Part shown: piece after piece, positions 58,701 through 64,000 of the stretch
How the letters are laid out: every line of letters begins with the position of its first letter
Numbering within the stretch: position 1 is the first letter of the stretch
Origin: Chrysaora quinquecirrha
Taxonomy: Eukaryota > Cnidaria > Scyphozoa > Semaeostomeae > Pelagiidae
DNA length: 64,000 nucleotides
Direction: 5' to 3'
Assembly: GCA_014526335.1 (NCBI GenBank)
Contig: JACTAT010000366.1
Location: forward strand, 193,048-257,047
Position numbers and translations under genes: made by a program
The notes under the pieces: generated by a model
Seen by the model: only the letters and a program-made list of their open reading frames with translations
What the model was told of the DNA's origin: nothing
The model's database searches: none

Positions 58701-59932
58701 AATAAAATGTTGACCCCAAAATTTATGAAATTCTCTAAAAAGTATACCCCAAAGTTCACAAACAAATATGAATATAGTACATAGAAATACTTAAAAGTCT
58801 GTTTGGGTACCCGGGGGGAACTCATAGATATATACATTTATCTGTACATCATCAGCTAAGCTTTGAACAACAAGACAAGGACTTCTGTGCCTTGCCTAAG
58901 AATATAAACTTCAATTTTATATTGTTCCTTGCTGAAATATATACATTTCAGTTCTATACTGTACAAATGTACAAGCCTTCGGTATATCTTTTATTGTATA
59001 CACTGAACCTTATACATTGCCACTTTCTTCGGGCCATGCTCTGGGGCGGAGGAACGTGGGGGCGCCCATAAACGAACGGAGCACACTAGTCATAAGCCCC
59101 GAAATGCTCTACAAACATGCACTACAAATTCACATCCCTCCTGCTGTACCAATTGTAATTGTACATTCTTGAAAACTAGCCCCGGCCCGCGTAAAAACCG
59201 CGTCGTAGGACAATTTAACTTGGGAGGGCAAGCGGCTTGGAAGTAGCTACTGACATATTGATTTGACTTTGGAAGTCGTTGTGAACAGTTAATTCTGAGA
59301 AATGGCCAATTTTGTATTTCTACAATTTTGAAGTTTGGTTGATTTTCTTTATACCGACCAAATTTAGGATTGTCTTGACAACTAGGCTGCCACTAGCATC
59401 ACTTGTAATACGTTATGTATTTTCATTCCAAATGTTTTTTTTTTTATTTTAGAAAAGATTCCCTTAGAAGAATTCTTGCCGGAGTTTCTTGAACAGCGGA
59501 AGGTGAGCACTTACCTTAAGTAACACTTTCGTTTTGACCCAAATTCTCGAAAGTTTATTTCTGTGAAAGTTTACTGGAGATTGGCCTGTTGTTGTGACTT
59601 CATTTTGAGTAGGCCGCTATTTCTAGCTTTTTCAGCTAATTTAGGCCTATTATGCATTCCGCATCCAGGCATGGGACCCTTAGTTTAACGTCCCTTCCGA
59701 AGGACGGCAGAGTGAGTTGTTTAGTCATCCATCTGGAAAGTCACCCATCCAGATGCTGACCTCAGACGACCAAGCTTAACTTCAGCTGTCTAACGAGAAC
59801 TGACCGAGAAGCTTGGCATCCCACTCCATCAGTCATTCATCATTTTCCTATTACTGTATCTTTCTTTTCTAGCTTCTTCATCTACGCAAAGCCAAAGAAG
59901 AAAGAATCCGATACTTGAATCCGCAGTATTGA
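23407..59932 (+). CDS. VPS37A: VPS37A-like ESCRT-I subunit, 14 exons, 361 aa
   Basis: Exons: 23407-23534, 23653-23730, 24973-25054, 47694-47726, 47907-48007, 50140-50287, 51931-51986, 52557-52626, 54151-54208, 55798-55925, 57017-57085, 58507-58531, 59453-59502, 59873-59932. They total 1086 nt and every junction keeps phase. The protein starts MSWVSFFGKQSD and has LQQQRIKQIESL, as VPS37A does. A UEV-like N-terminal domain (about residues 20-135: RFPNVKPIIKLTPNANHPW, MHSNLGKVVKLIIEEF) precedes a low-complexity linker. The C-terminal Mod(r)/Vps37 coiled-coil domain (about 195-355) ends GIAERFLEKKIPLEEFLPEF then LRKAKEERIRYLNPQY. Human VPS37A has 397 residues. In the family the protein joins TSG101, VPS28 and MVB12/UBAP1 in ESCRT-I for sorting ubiquitinated cargo at endosomes. 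Intron 3 is 22.6 kb; the intron after exon 6 uses a GC donor; exon 12 is only 25 nt. Confidence 0.92.
23731..24972 (+). other. VPS37A-like intron 2
   Basis: Donor GTGTGT, acceptor CTCTTTAG. It contains remnants of G/C-tract repeats (about 24310-24330 and 24745-24775) and no coding similarity that I can see. Confidence 0.7.
25055..25730 (+). other. Start of VPS37A-like intron 3
   Basis: Donor GTTAGT. A decayed C/G-tract element fragment lies near 25150-25330. No coding exon is seen. Confidence 0.5.
25736..26180 (-). pseudogene. Penelope-like element, GIY-YIG endonuclease fragment
   Basis: On the minus strand the frame reads CRCDAMYIGHTSQRLGDRVK then QHVPSII, the GIY-YIG-type nuclease motif (here MYIGHT) found C-terminal to the reverse transcriptase in Penelope-like retroelements. 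Upstream sequence to about 26180 continues the same protein with stops and a frameshift. The reverse transcriptase itself is absent. The fragment is in intron 3 of the VPS37A-like gene. Confidence 0.75.
26578..26816. repeat. Near-perfect inverted repeat, arms about 113 bp
   Basis: The left arm starts TAATGAATAAAATAACCAG and the right arm ends with its complement, CTGGTTATTTTATTCATTA. The central loop is AGTAACCC plus an extra GATGAT. ACATTTCAAAT lies on both sides (about 26541-26552 and 26816-26827) and may be a target duplication. Each arm carries CTGATGATGACTGCTGG followed by AAAGTGCAGTCGAAT, a hammerhead-like arrangement. Confidence 0.85.
27304..30732 (+). pseudogene. TRPM-like cation channel copy 1 (three frameshifts)
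   Basis: The coding sequence is intronless and matches the minus-strand copy (41043-45857) nearly end to end, starting at MTTSRERDLEAGSPTF. TRPM features include the pre-S1 to S6 region with WWSDNWNKLDF (S2-S3), FYQFLRAFKSLGTYI (S4 region), SYGVF (S5), the pore stretch RPYLLLFAETG, S6 LLLNLLIAIFSGIYEEV and the TRP-box-like KLWVLNNLELLQEF. A C-terminal coiled coil runs about 30560-30720. Compared with copy 2, the frame is broken at about 27745 (a short sequence difference), about 28050 (2-base insertion) and 30044 (six instead of seven T). The last is a homopolymer and could be a sequencing error; the others are less easily explained that way. I read it as a pseudogene. Confidence 0.8.
30733..32340. 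other. 3' flank of TRPM-like copy 1 (inside the inverted duplication)
   Basis: This is non-coding and AT-rich, and it pairs in inverse orientation with about 39290-41040. No poly(A)-type tail follows the coding sequence, which argues against a processed retrocopy made at this site. Confidence 0.5.
32341..33364. other. Spacer of the inverted duplication, left part
   Basis: Outside the arms. At about 32940-33120 there is a weak resemblance to a decayed LINE reverse transcriptase: a frame giving LKYFGYFVREDG resembles the KYLGS..TEDG block. The frame is broken. Otherwise I see nothing. Confidence 0.3.
33694..35043 (+). pseudogene. BEL/Pao gag (DUF1759-like, two zinc knuckles), frame-broken
   Basis: It starts at MESTATKKLLEKEVVK (33694) and breaks frame near 33790 and again between 33980 and 34240. 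It resumes as the conserved capsid-like region (KLGYLLQSVRGECHQML, then WKLLEDEYG). Near the end, CIYCPNKHWPDKCD and CFKCGENHLVKDC are Cys-rich nucleic-acid-binding motifs, the second a canonical CCHC. The protein would package element RNA in the family; here it is interrupted. Confidence 0.75.
35044..38845 (+). pseudogene. BEL/Pao pol (protease, RT, RNase H, integrase), frame-broken
   Basis: The protease site is AILDTGSAKNYIS (about 35100-35135), and the frame stops near 35220. RT resumes with GDVEKAFLQVQLDETDRDAF (about 36070-36130) and breaks near 36200. It continues past 36290, where the catalytic box reads YVDN instead of YVDD. An RNase H-like region with NYCWADSQVALCWI follows. The integrase has the zinc-binding H..H..C..C segment (HRDVGHKG to RCEKCK), GIDFVGPF, SDNAMTF and WRGGFYERLNRDLKS, supplying the D,D,E acids. 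After a last frameshift near 38480 a BEL C-terminal domain (YYPDLGEVVLVVGESKNKH) ends at 38845. Frameshifts plus YVDN suggest it is inactive. Confidence 0.85.
39200..41042. other. Spacer remnant and 3' flank of TRPM-like copy 2
   Basis: About 39200-39290 is spacer. From about 39290 on, the sequence is the inverse of 30733-32340. There is no recognisable gene; the short minus-strand open frames at 40357-40782 are unsupported. Confidence 0.4.
41043..45857 (-). CDS. TRPM-like cation channel copy 2, possibly intact with a transposon-derived intron
   Basis: The first coding segment, 45857-43119 (913 codons), is uninterrupted from MTTSRERDLEAGSPTF through the TRPM-like cytoplasmic region and S1-S4 (WWSDNWNKLDF, YQFLRAFESLGTYI) to EMLPQL. 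A 1335-bp element follows. The second segment, 41783-41043 (246 codons and stop), gives S5 (LLNFAVVALIAMISYGVF), pore RPYLLLFAETG, S6 NLLIAIFSGIYEEV, TRP-box-like KLWVLNNLELL and a C-terminal coiled coil. Splicing GTATAA (from 43118) to CCACAG (ending 41784) joins both in phase 0 and adds about three residues relative to copy 1, for 1159 aa in total. TRPM8 has about 1100 residues. No NUDT9 or kinase domain is present. Role in the family: cation entry at membranes. The filter reads FAE where most TRPM channels have FGE or FGQ. If the element is not spliced, the protein stops at GMV just before S5. Confidence 0.75.
42049..42131. repeat. Perfect palindrome, 39-bp arms
   Basis: The arm starting TTGTTTGTTTTCTATTTTTA and ending AAATTTGGC is followed, after a single C, by its exact complement. 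The stretch could form a hairpin or cruciform. It lies inside the 1335-bp element. Confidence 0.9.
42255..42330 (-). ncRNA. tRNA-like (SINE head or tRNA pseudogene)
   Basis: On the minus strand GTAGCTCAGTAGGTTAGTAC matches the tRNA D-arm/A box and GGATCGATCC resembles the T-arm/B box, spaced about 35 bases apart. I could not fold a full acceptor stem by eye, so this is a tRNA-derived promoter unit rather than a confident tRNA gene. Confidence 0.5.
42366..42831. mobile_element. Nested MITE with CCTTATCGGCCC ends
   Basis: The left end is CCTTATCGGCCCTTTTTGCG and the right end CGTAAAAAGGGCCGATAAGG, flanked by TA on both sides (42364-42365, 42832-42833). The subterminal regions repeat GGGCCGGCGTTAA and GGCGTAAA words several times on each side. 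The TA duplication suggests Tc1/mariner-type mobilisation (inference). Confidence 0.8.
46331..46647. other. Unassigned intron 3 sequence
   Basis: Outside the inverted duplication. I recognise no gene or repeat ends. Confidence 0.3.
46648..46727. repeat. CAT trinucleotide microsatellite
   Basis: About 26 nearly perfect CAT units. The poly-His, poly-Met and poly-Asp frames over it are artefacts of the repeat. Confidence 0.95.
47044..47172. mobile_element. Truncated hAT-like element end
   Basis: CAGAGGCGGACTGGCAGGGA followed by TGCTAG and CGCAACCCG.GCC parallels the left end of the element at 6952-9802 (as read from 8484). No right end follows. Confidence 0.6.
47440..47572. mobile_element. Right half of a CCCGGGG/TACTT-ended element
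   Basis: CCCATTTGGGCGGCACGTCT and the end CAATTGAAGTACCACCCGGGG match the family at 16677-17158. The left half is missing. Confidence 0.55.
48033..48707. mobile_element. Inverted pair of Penelope-like terminal segments around a MITE
   Basis: The arms at 48033-48155 and 48585-48707 are inverse copies of about 123 bp. Each contains (read from the right arm) GCCTTGATAAAGGACTG, a 5-base loop, then CAGTCCGAAATATTGG. The six-base stem followed by GAAA resembles the hammerhead-like segment of Penelope-like element terminal repeats. A separate MITE fills the loop. It lies in intron 5 of the VPS37A-like gene. Confidence 0.65.
48180..48549. mobile_element. Hairpin MITE, GGAAC subtype
   Basis: The left end is TACACGTTTTTTTATATAAGG and the right end GGTTCCTTATAAAAAAAACG then TGTA. 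TAAGGAAC occurs four times inside. Confidence 0.75.
49300..49707. mobile_element. Hairpin MITE, GGAAC subtype (best complete copy)
   Basis: The left end is TACACGC, T-run, ATAAGGAACC; the right end GGTTCCTTATAAAAAAAAGC then GTGTA. TAAGGAAC occurs six times, with its complement at the right end. It is in intron 5 of the VPS37A-like gene. Confidence 0.8.
49861..49928. mobile_element. 68-bp mini-MITE with 6-bp flanking repeat
   Basis: The ends CCACTGATCTCTAAAAAAA and TTTTTTTTAGAGATCAGTGG form an inverted repeat. TCTATT flanks it on both sides (49855-49860, 49929-49934). Confidence 0.65.
50287..50292 (+). other. GC-AG intron donor after VPS37A-like exon 6
   Basis: The exon ends GTC AGA AAG and the intron starts GCGAGT. 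The next exon (51931) enters in phase 0, so the exon must end at 50287. The only nearby GT (50293) would break the frame. The context AAG|GCGAGT fits the strong consensus seen around GC donors. Confidence 0.85.
50391..51570. repeat. Long pyrimidine-rich tract on the plus strand
   Basis: About 1.2 kb of intron 6 is dominated by T and C on the plus strand (TTTTCTTTTC, CCTTTTATTTTTC), with few purines. The phenylalanine/serine-rich open frames here are composition effects. No repeat unit is evident. Confidence 0.7.
51987..54150 (+). other. VPS37A-like introns 7 and 8 (with exon 8 between)
   Basis: Apart from exon 8 (52557-52626) I see no coding similarity. An AAGAATCC/AAGAAACTT stretch near 52440-52500 may be a decayed hairpin MITE of the ACACG/ATAAG family. 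Confidence 0.4.
54209..55340 (+). other. VPS37A-like intron 9, left part
   Basis: It contains a diverged inverse relative of the element at 17943-18379 (about 54255-54475). The remainder shows nothing recognisable. Confidence 0.4.
55345..55716. mobile_element. Hairpin MITE, GAAC subtype
   Basis: The left end is TACACG, T-run, ATAAGAACAC; the right end TGTTCTTATAAAAAAAAAAC then GTGTA. GTTCTTA occurs six times inside. It is in intron 9 of the VPS37A-like gene. Confidence 0.8.
55958..56356. mobile_element. Hairpin MITE, GAAT subtype
   Basis: The left end is TACACAC, T-run, ATAAGAATACC; the right end GTATTCTTATAAAAAAAAGT then GTGTA. ATTCTTA occurs about seven times inside, and GAGCCTGAA-type words frame them. 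It is in intron 10. Confidence 0.8.
57476..58339. mobile_element. 864-bp inverted-repeat element in intron 11
   Basis: The left end is CGGGTGGGCCAAAACTAACC and the right end, read inward, CGGGTGGGCCAAAAAAGTAACC. Further inside, ATCTTATCAAACCTTAA pairs with ATCTTATCAAACTTAA. The left flank is a TA dinucleotide run. No transposase is visible. Confidence 0.75.
58648..58817. mobile_element. Short C/G-tract TAC-ended element
   Basis: The left end is CCGGGGAGGGGGGTAACTTC and the right end TTTGGGTACCCGGGG. The internal GTGTGCCATTTTCG and CCCCAAA words are diverged family features. Confidence 0.5.
59640..59830. repeat. Dispersed-repeat-like segment in intron 13
   Basis: CATGGGACCCTTAGTTTAAC and CCGAAGGACGGCAGAG resemble a short sequence found repeatedly in invertebrate genomes, often inside SINE-like units. 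I recognise it from memory only, and no second copy is in this window. Confidence 0.3.
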
Positions 59933-60079
59933 CAATGTAAGGTATTTTCATTGTTTCTAGAGTTCAGAGGCATCATTTATGTGTTGCTCCAGTCTTTGGC
60001 AGCAAATTATTCCATCAGCTCTATAATAAAACGCTCTGTTAATCTCCCATAATATTTTTTGAAATCCGAGTTTAATTAT

Positions 60080-60700
60080 GTATCTTGAATTTGATTTTCT
60101 GGTAATAAAAATCTCCAGCCCAGTCAAGCATAACATGATGCGTTTGTTTCTCCATTGCCTGCAGATTCAGCCGAAGGCCGTAATCAGAAGTCCTTTGAAT
60201 TTTATCGAAGATATTCTTAATCCGAGACCAATTTTCTTTTCTGCCATCGGACATGAACTGTTTTTATCCCACTTCAGCAGACAAATCTAGTTTTGTCACG
60301 ATTGATGCATATTCCAGGCATCTAACTGCTACTTCATACTCGTCTTCTACATCTTTCTAGCTCCTTATACCTATTACCTTCTTCCATTTGAATTGATACA
60401 GGTTTTTTACATTGATGCATGTTAAATCTCTTTTAACGCTCTCCAGAAACGCTGTTTGATAAATGAAAGGGTCTTTTTGCTCTTGTCTCTTTTAATTGTT
60501 ATCCCAATACAGAAATTAATCTCACCTTGATCCACCATCTCAAAATGCTTGCTCAATTTCGCTATCTTTCTTCGTTGTTCTGGTATCGTTTGATGTTAGT
60601 AAAACGCCATCCACAGAAATAGCAATGAATATCAGATGCTTCTTTCCGTCTTTGTCATAAGAGCTAGTATTAATTTGCACATTCGGGGTTTTTTTGGGGG
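60080..60700 (-). pseudogene. Decayed Ty1/copia pol fragment (RT to RNase H)
   Basis: On the minus strand broken frames give HLIFIAISVDGVLLTSND (the copia VYVDDLLL..GN box, with the catalytic DD changed to DG), FEMVDQGEINFCIGITIKRD (MKDLGE..YFLGIEI block), FMSDGRKENWSRIKNI (FM..P...HW..VKRI) and DYGLRL (TSDYGL). A LDWAGDFYY segment corresponds to DADWAGD of the RNase H region. Stops and frameshifts interrupt it. No LTRs are visible. Confidence 0.7.
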
Positions 60701-61740
60701 GTTGGTCTGAAATAAAGATAATAAACTGAATTTCGAGAATTGATTACAGTAAATGATATGTTCATTTAGATTATGAACTGCCATTATTTTATTCTGAATA
60801 ATTTAGAAATTGTAAATGTAAATGTTGGTTTATTTTCTGTGTATGAACTAAATTTATTGTAAATACGTCTTGCTTGCCTAACGAATACGTTTTTGGTCTT
60901 ATTCACGTCTAATACTGATAATATTAGATATTAGAAAAAATTTAATTTGGACCAGTTTAAGAAAACTCTGCAATGGAAAATACATTACCCCAATACAAAC
61001 CCTATGTTCCAGAGCCACGGGCGAGAGAAAAAATTTCTTTTTCCCAATTTCGTCTCAAGTCTGCACCAAGGTTGGCGACTACCGATATTTTTATAAACTT
61101 TCGGCACTCGGACAGTCAACATGCCATTTTGGCATTTTGCAGACAGCTTTTTAATATTTTTAGTAGCTCTGCACTTTGAAAACTGCTTTTCAGGTTCACA
61201 GAGCATGCGGCACGGCCCGGACTGCGTTATGGGAATTTTACAGGGTGATGTTTTGACAAAAATAAATGCATTTATTAACAGTACAAAAGAATAGCATAGT
61301 AGCATGTTTAGTAATGGAATTCGTGTTGCACGCTTCCCATGGGAAGCGTGCTTGGCAGTAGCCAGGGTATATAAGGTTATCAAGACGTGCAGATCTTCAC
61401 AGGTCGATAGCAAGTTATCATATAGTTGAGGTTCCCTCCCGCCCCACACTGAACTTTAAGTTAGATGAGCTAATCTTCGATTTTGTACACCTTTTCACAA
61501 ATCTTGCTAGACTGACCTCACTACTTGCTTGTATGTTGTTTAGTTAATAAATTAAGTTATTTTCGTTTGAATGAAATTAATTAGAAAATAACTAAATTGC
61601 AAGGCTACCCCTGTCGGCACTTGAGAACTATTTGGCGACTCCCCCCCCCCCCCCCCACCAAAAAAAAATTATTGTCTGGCGCCATCTCTGTGACGCTAAT
61701 TCCTATGGGCTAAGTTGATTGTAGTACTAATAAAAGTGCT
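60701..61740. other. Intergenic, no gene recognised
   Basis: A minus-strand frame (60985-61449, 154 aa) and others have no recognisable motif. A palindrome-like GCTTCCCATGGGAAGC is at about 61332-61347. A C-run followed by an A-run is at about 61640-61670. Confidence 0.35.
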
Positions 61741-61748
61741 AACGAGAG

Positions 61749-62036
61749 GTGCCGAAATGGGCTGAGTGGCGCGCGAGTCTAGCCCGCAACCCGCAATTCT
61801 TGGTCGTTGGTTCGATTCCCACCAGCGTCAAACTTATCGTGAAGAGCGATAGAGTCCCTACAATAACCAAAGGAATAACGGAAAAACTTGGTAATTTCAT
61901 GTCGCGAGGAAGATCTAGGTTTGTACTGCTTAGATTTCTCTTGTGCTGTTTTAGCAATTCCCTGCGCTCCGAGCACTGCTCGGCATCATATAAGCCATAC
62001 CTTCCAAGGCAGCAAGCATTGGTCTGTAAGCTATTT
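61749..62036 (+). mobile_element. tRNA-derived SINE
   Basis: TGGGCTGAGTGGCGCGCGAG resembles a tRNA A-box region, and GGTTCGATTCCCACC is an excellent B box about 45 bases on, with a Ser/Leu-like long variable region. An unrelated body of about 200 bp follows, then the AACT microsatellite, as in SINEs with simple-repeat tails. Confidence 0.6.
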
Positions 62037-62425
62037 GAACTAATTAACTAAAGTAAGTAAGTAACTAAGTAGCTAAGAAACAAACAAGCTGACTAACTTG
62101 CTAAACTAACTAACTAGCTTACTAACTAAGCAACCAACTAATTAACTAAATTACTAACCAACAAGCTACCTTCACTGGCAAACAAACTAACTAACTAACT
62201 AGCTAACTAACTAACCAACTAACTAAGTTAATAAATAACTATCTAACTAACCGACCAAACAACTAATTAACTAAATTACTGGCTAACTAACAAGCTACCT
62301 TCACTGGCAAAACAAACTAAGTAACTAACTGCCTAACTAACTAACTAACTTACTTACTATAACTAACTAAATAATTAACTAACAAATTAACTAACTATTT
62401 AATTAATAAACTAACTAACTAATAA
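62037..62425. repeat. Degenerate AACT/CTAA tetranucleotide array
   Basis: About 390 bp of TAACTAACTAAC with interruptions such as AAGCTACCTTCACTGGCAAA, present twice (near 62163 and 62292). This indicates a higher-order duplication of about 130 bp within the array. Confidence 0.9.
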
Positions 62426-62874
62426 ATTGATCTATTTCCTTAGAGAGAAATGTGTTACCTCTTTCAAGGGGTAAGGAAAATATTTTTAAGCAAGTGCACG
62501 AAACATACGATGCGCGAAACTTAAAAGAGTGTGAAAATCAAAGGGACTTGTCAAATCAGCTCAGCCGCCAAGATTAGCATTTTAGGTATGTTACATGAAT
62601 ATTGATAACAAGATCAAGGACCAAAAATTAGAATGTTCACTTTAGGTATCACTGTAATTGTATCCAAAATTGTTACATCTTTGAACAGCGTAATAAATGT
62701 TCAGCTTAAGCAATTCGTTGTGTTATAGCAACAGCTGGCCATCAAATGTGATCATGTTTGATTCAAAAAAGCTTTATAAAATCGTAAATGCTACAATACT
62801 TCATGTTTCAATTAGCTACTCAGCTACAGGTACAGGAAGTGCTTTTCCCAATGAAATCTTCGTGTCTTTTTCAT
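62426..62874. other. Region 3' of the MGST1-like gene
   Basis: Likely 3' UTR and flank of the minus-strand gene. I see no other coding similarity. Confidence 0.3.
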
Positions 62875-63136
62875 TCAGTGTAGAAAATGCACATGTTTGG
62901 CATAGGACATCAGAGACATCACACACATGCCGATATTGATGAACATGCCAGTGAGGAAGGAGATGCCCCTCAAACGATGTGCTAGCCCATTGACATAGAC
63001 AATCGTATGAATATAACGGGCCACTGTGAAGATGCAGAAAAACCATTCAGCAACACGAGGGTTTGGCTCAGATATCACAAACAGTAAACCAATCAACAAG
63101 AATGGAAGAATGTTCTCCAAGTCATTCATATGAGCT
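62875..63136 (-). CDS. MGST1-like (MAPEG) terminal exon
   Basis: It has a strong acceptor (TTTTTTCCAG, minus strand) and then RAHMNDLENILPFLLIGLLF, matching the (R)RAHLNDLENI.PF..IGL block of microsomal glutathione S-transferase 1. The exon continues with ARYIHTIVYVNGLAHRLRGI (family: ARI.HTI.Y......R...F) and ends at a stop, so it covers the last three of four membrane helices. MAPEG proteins conjugate glutathione in ER and mitochondrial membranes. MGST1 is about 155 residues; this exon gives only about 86. The first base of the exon completes an Arg codon begun in the previous exon. Confidence 0.85.
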
Positions 63137-63853
63137 CTGGAAAAAATAATTCAAGTAAGAACCACAAAAAGCGGAAACGATATAGGGTATAATTGAAGCT
63201 TTTTTCGTCTGACAATCGGAGTATAAGCTTCAGCAACAGGTTGTAACAATGGACTAATCGAAAAGCACCAATCAGAATGGTGAAGCTGGGTTTGTATTGT
63301 GTATTTAACTCAAGTCAGTTTATGGAAAACGGTTGGATGACCAATAAAATTGTTAAGTATCCATGTGAAAAACACTGCTACTGTGCTAGAATGTTCGGAG
63401 TGGTAGAAACAAACCGAGGGTTGGCAGCAGCGAAACGCTTAGTAATGGCCTTTTCATTTCCTTTTTGGGCGGCAAGGAGACATGGCTGATTTGTCTATCC
63501 AAGATATTTGTAGGAAAATATTTGTGGGGACCTTTTGCAGACCTTACTTTTTGTTGGCCGATCTTCATTAACATTCATTGTTGAACCTGAACACAACAGA
63601 TTTGGTGGCAGAGCAGACCCCATTGATTCAAATACTACCTCAGGGAATGGTGGGCTAGCAAGCCCCCCTCTGTATTGCAATTACATTATAAAGCGAAAAC
63701 AACTTCCATTACAATCTACGTCTATGAGAAAATAAAAATACAATAATAGTCCGGGTGCTGACAGCCGAAATCGGGGTGACTACCTGCAATTTTAGCGGGA
63801 CTTTTAATTTTTGCACAGATGTGTTCAGTATCACATCCTAAACACGATTTTAC
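63137..63853 (-). other. Intron of the MGST1-like gene, no TM1 exon seen
   Basis: I looked on the minus strand for the expected first-helix exon (about 65-70 codons ending VERVR) and found none. Short open frames here are unrelated. Confidence 0.45.
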
Positions 63854-63864
63854 CTGTTGGCCAT
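63854..63864 (-). CDS. Candidate first coding exon of the MGST1-like gene
   Basis: On the minus strand ATGGCCAACAG is followed by donor GTAAAATCG. It ends with AG, which together with the first base (A) of the exon at 63136 makes AGA, so the two exons join in frame as MAN-R-AHMNDLEN. Human MGST1 carries a whole membrane helix between these points. Either the middle exon is lost or this exon belongs to something else. Confidence 0.4.
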
Positions 63865-64000
63865 CGTGAATTTTCTTGTGAGACGCGTCCAACCCGTTTT
63901 TCTCCAGCTAAACTCACACAGTGTTCCAGCAAGAAACCGCCATTTTCATCAACAATTTGTAAGGCACTAATTGAAGCGAGTCTTGCTATCAGGGTGTGCG

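Noticed and set aside
60985..61449. 154-aa minus-strand open frame as a gene
   Set aside because: No recognisable motif, no splice or start support, and composition like the surrounding intergenic DNA.

Overview
The window is animal nuclear DNA: AT-rich, with GT-AG introns, many short exons, and a dense mix of LTR, LINE-like, Penelope-like and inverted-repeat transposons. The gene content (a VPS37A-type ESCRT-I subunit, a Mab-21/cGAS-like protein, an antistasin-like repeat protein, TRPM-like channels, an MGST1-like enzyme) fits an early-branching invertebrate. An anthozoan cnidarian is my best guess, but that is inference.

Layout. 0-3.2 kb: intergenic DNA with small inverted-repeat elements. 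3.2-6.5 kb (- strand): a cGAS-like/Mab-21 nucleotidyltransferase gene split in two by a 5'-truncated LINE. 6.95-9.8 kb: a hAT-like element with an internally deleted LTR retrotransposon in its left end and a TTAA-flanked element inside. 10-17.2 kb: satellites, a hAT-type element with a perfect 8-bp target duplication, and a decayed second copy of the cGAS-like 3' coding region. 17.6-20.65 kb (+): a gene with seven tandem antistasin-like exons. 23.4-59.93 kb (+): one 14-exon VPS37A-like gene, 361 codons, with every splice phase consistent. Its third intron is 22.6 kb and holds a Penelope-like fragment and a large inverted duplication (about 26.8-32.3 and 39.3-46.3 kb). Each arm carries one copy of an otherwise intronless TRPM-like channel gene, and a BEL/Pao retrotransposon (33.4-39.2 kb) sits in the spacer. 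60.1-60.7 kb (-): a decayed Ty1/copia fragment. 61.7-62.4 kb: a tRNA-derived SINE with a tetranucleotide tail. 62.9-63.9 kb (-): an MGST1-like gene that appears to lack its first membrane segment.

Most interesting points. (1) The minus-strand TRPM-like copy is interrupted by a 1335-bp inverted-repeat element with a 9-bp target duplication. The element lies exactly so that removal between a GT at one end and a CAG inside the duplication rejoins the frame, so it may be a transposon-born intron; the element has itself collected a second inverted-repeat element, a tRNA-like segment and a perfect 39-bp palindrome. (2) A family of hairpin elements with ACACG...ATAAG ends occurs at least eight times. 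The short word next to the terminal repeat (GGAAC, GAAC, GAAT, GAAAC, GTTGC) is repeated many times inside the same copy and changes in step with the end. (3) The cGAS-like gene is broken by a LINE and has a fossil paralogous fragment about 11 kb away. No operons, CRISPR arrays or prokaryotic signals are present.
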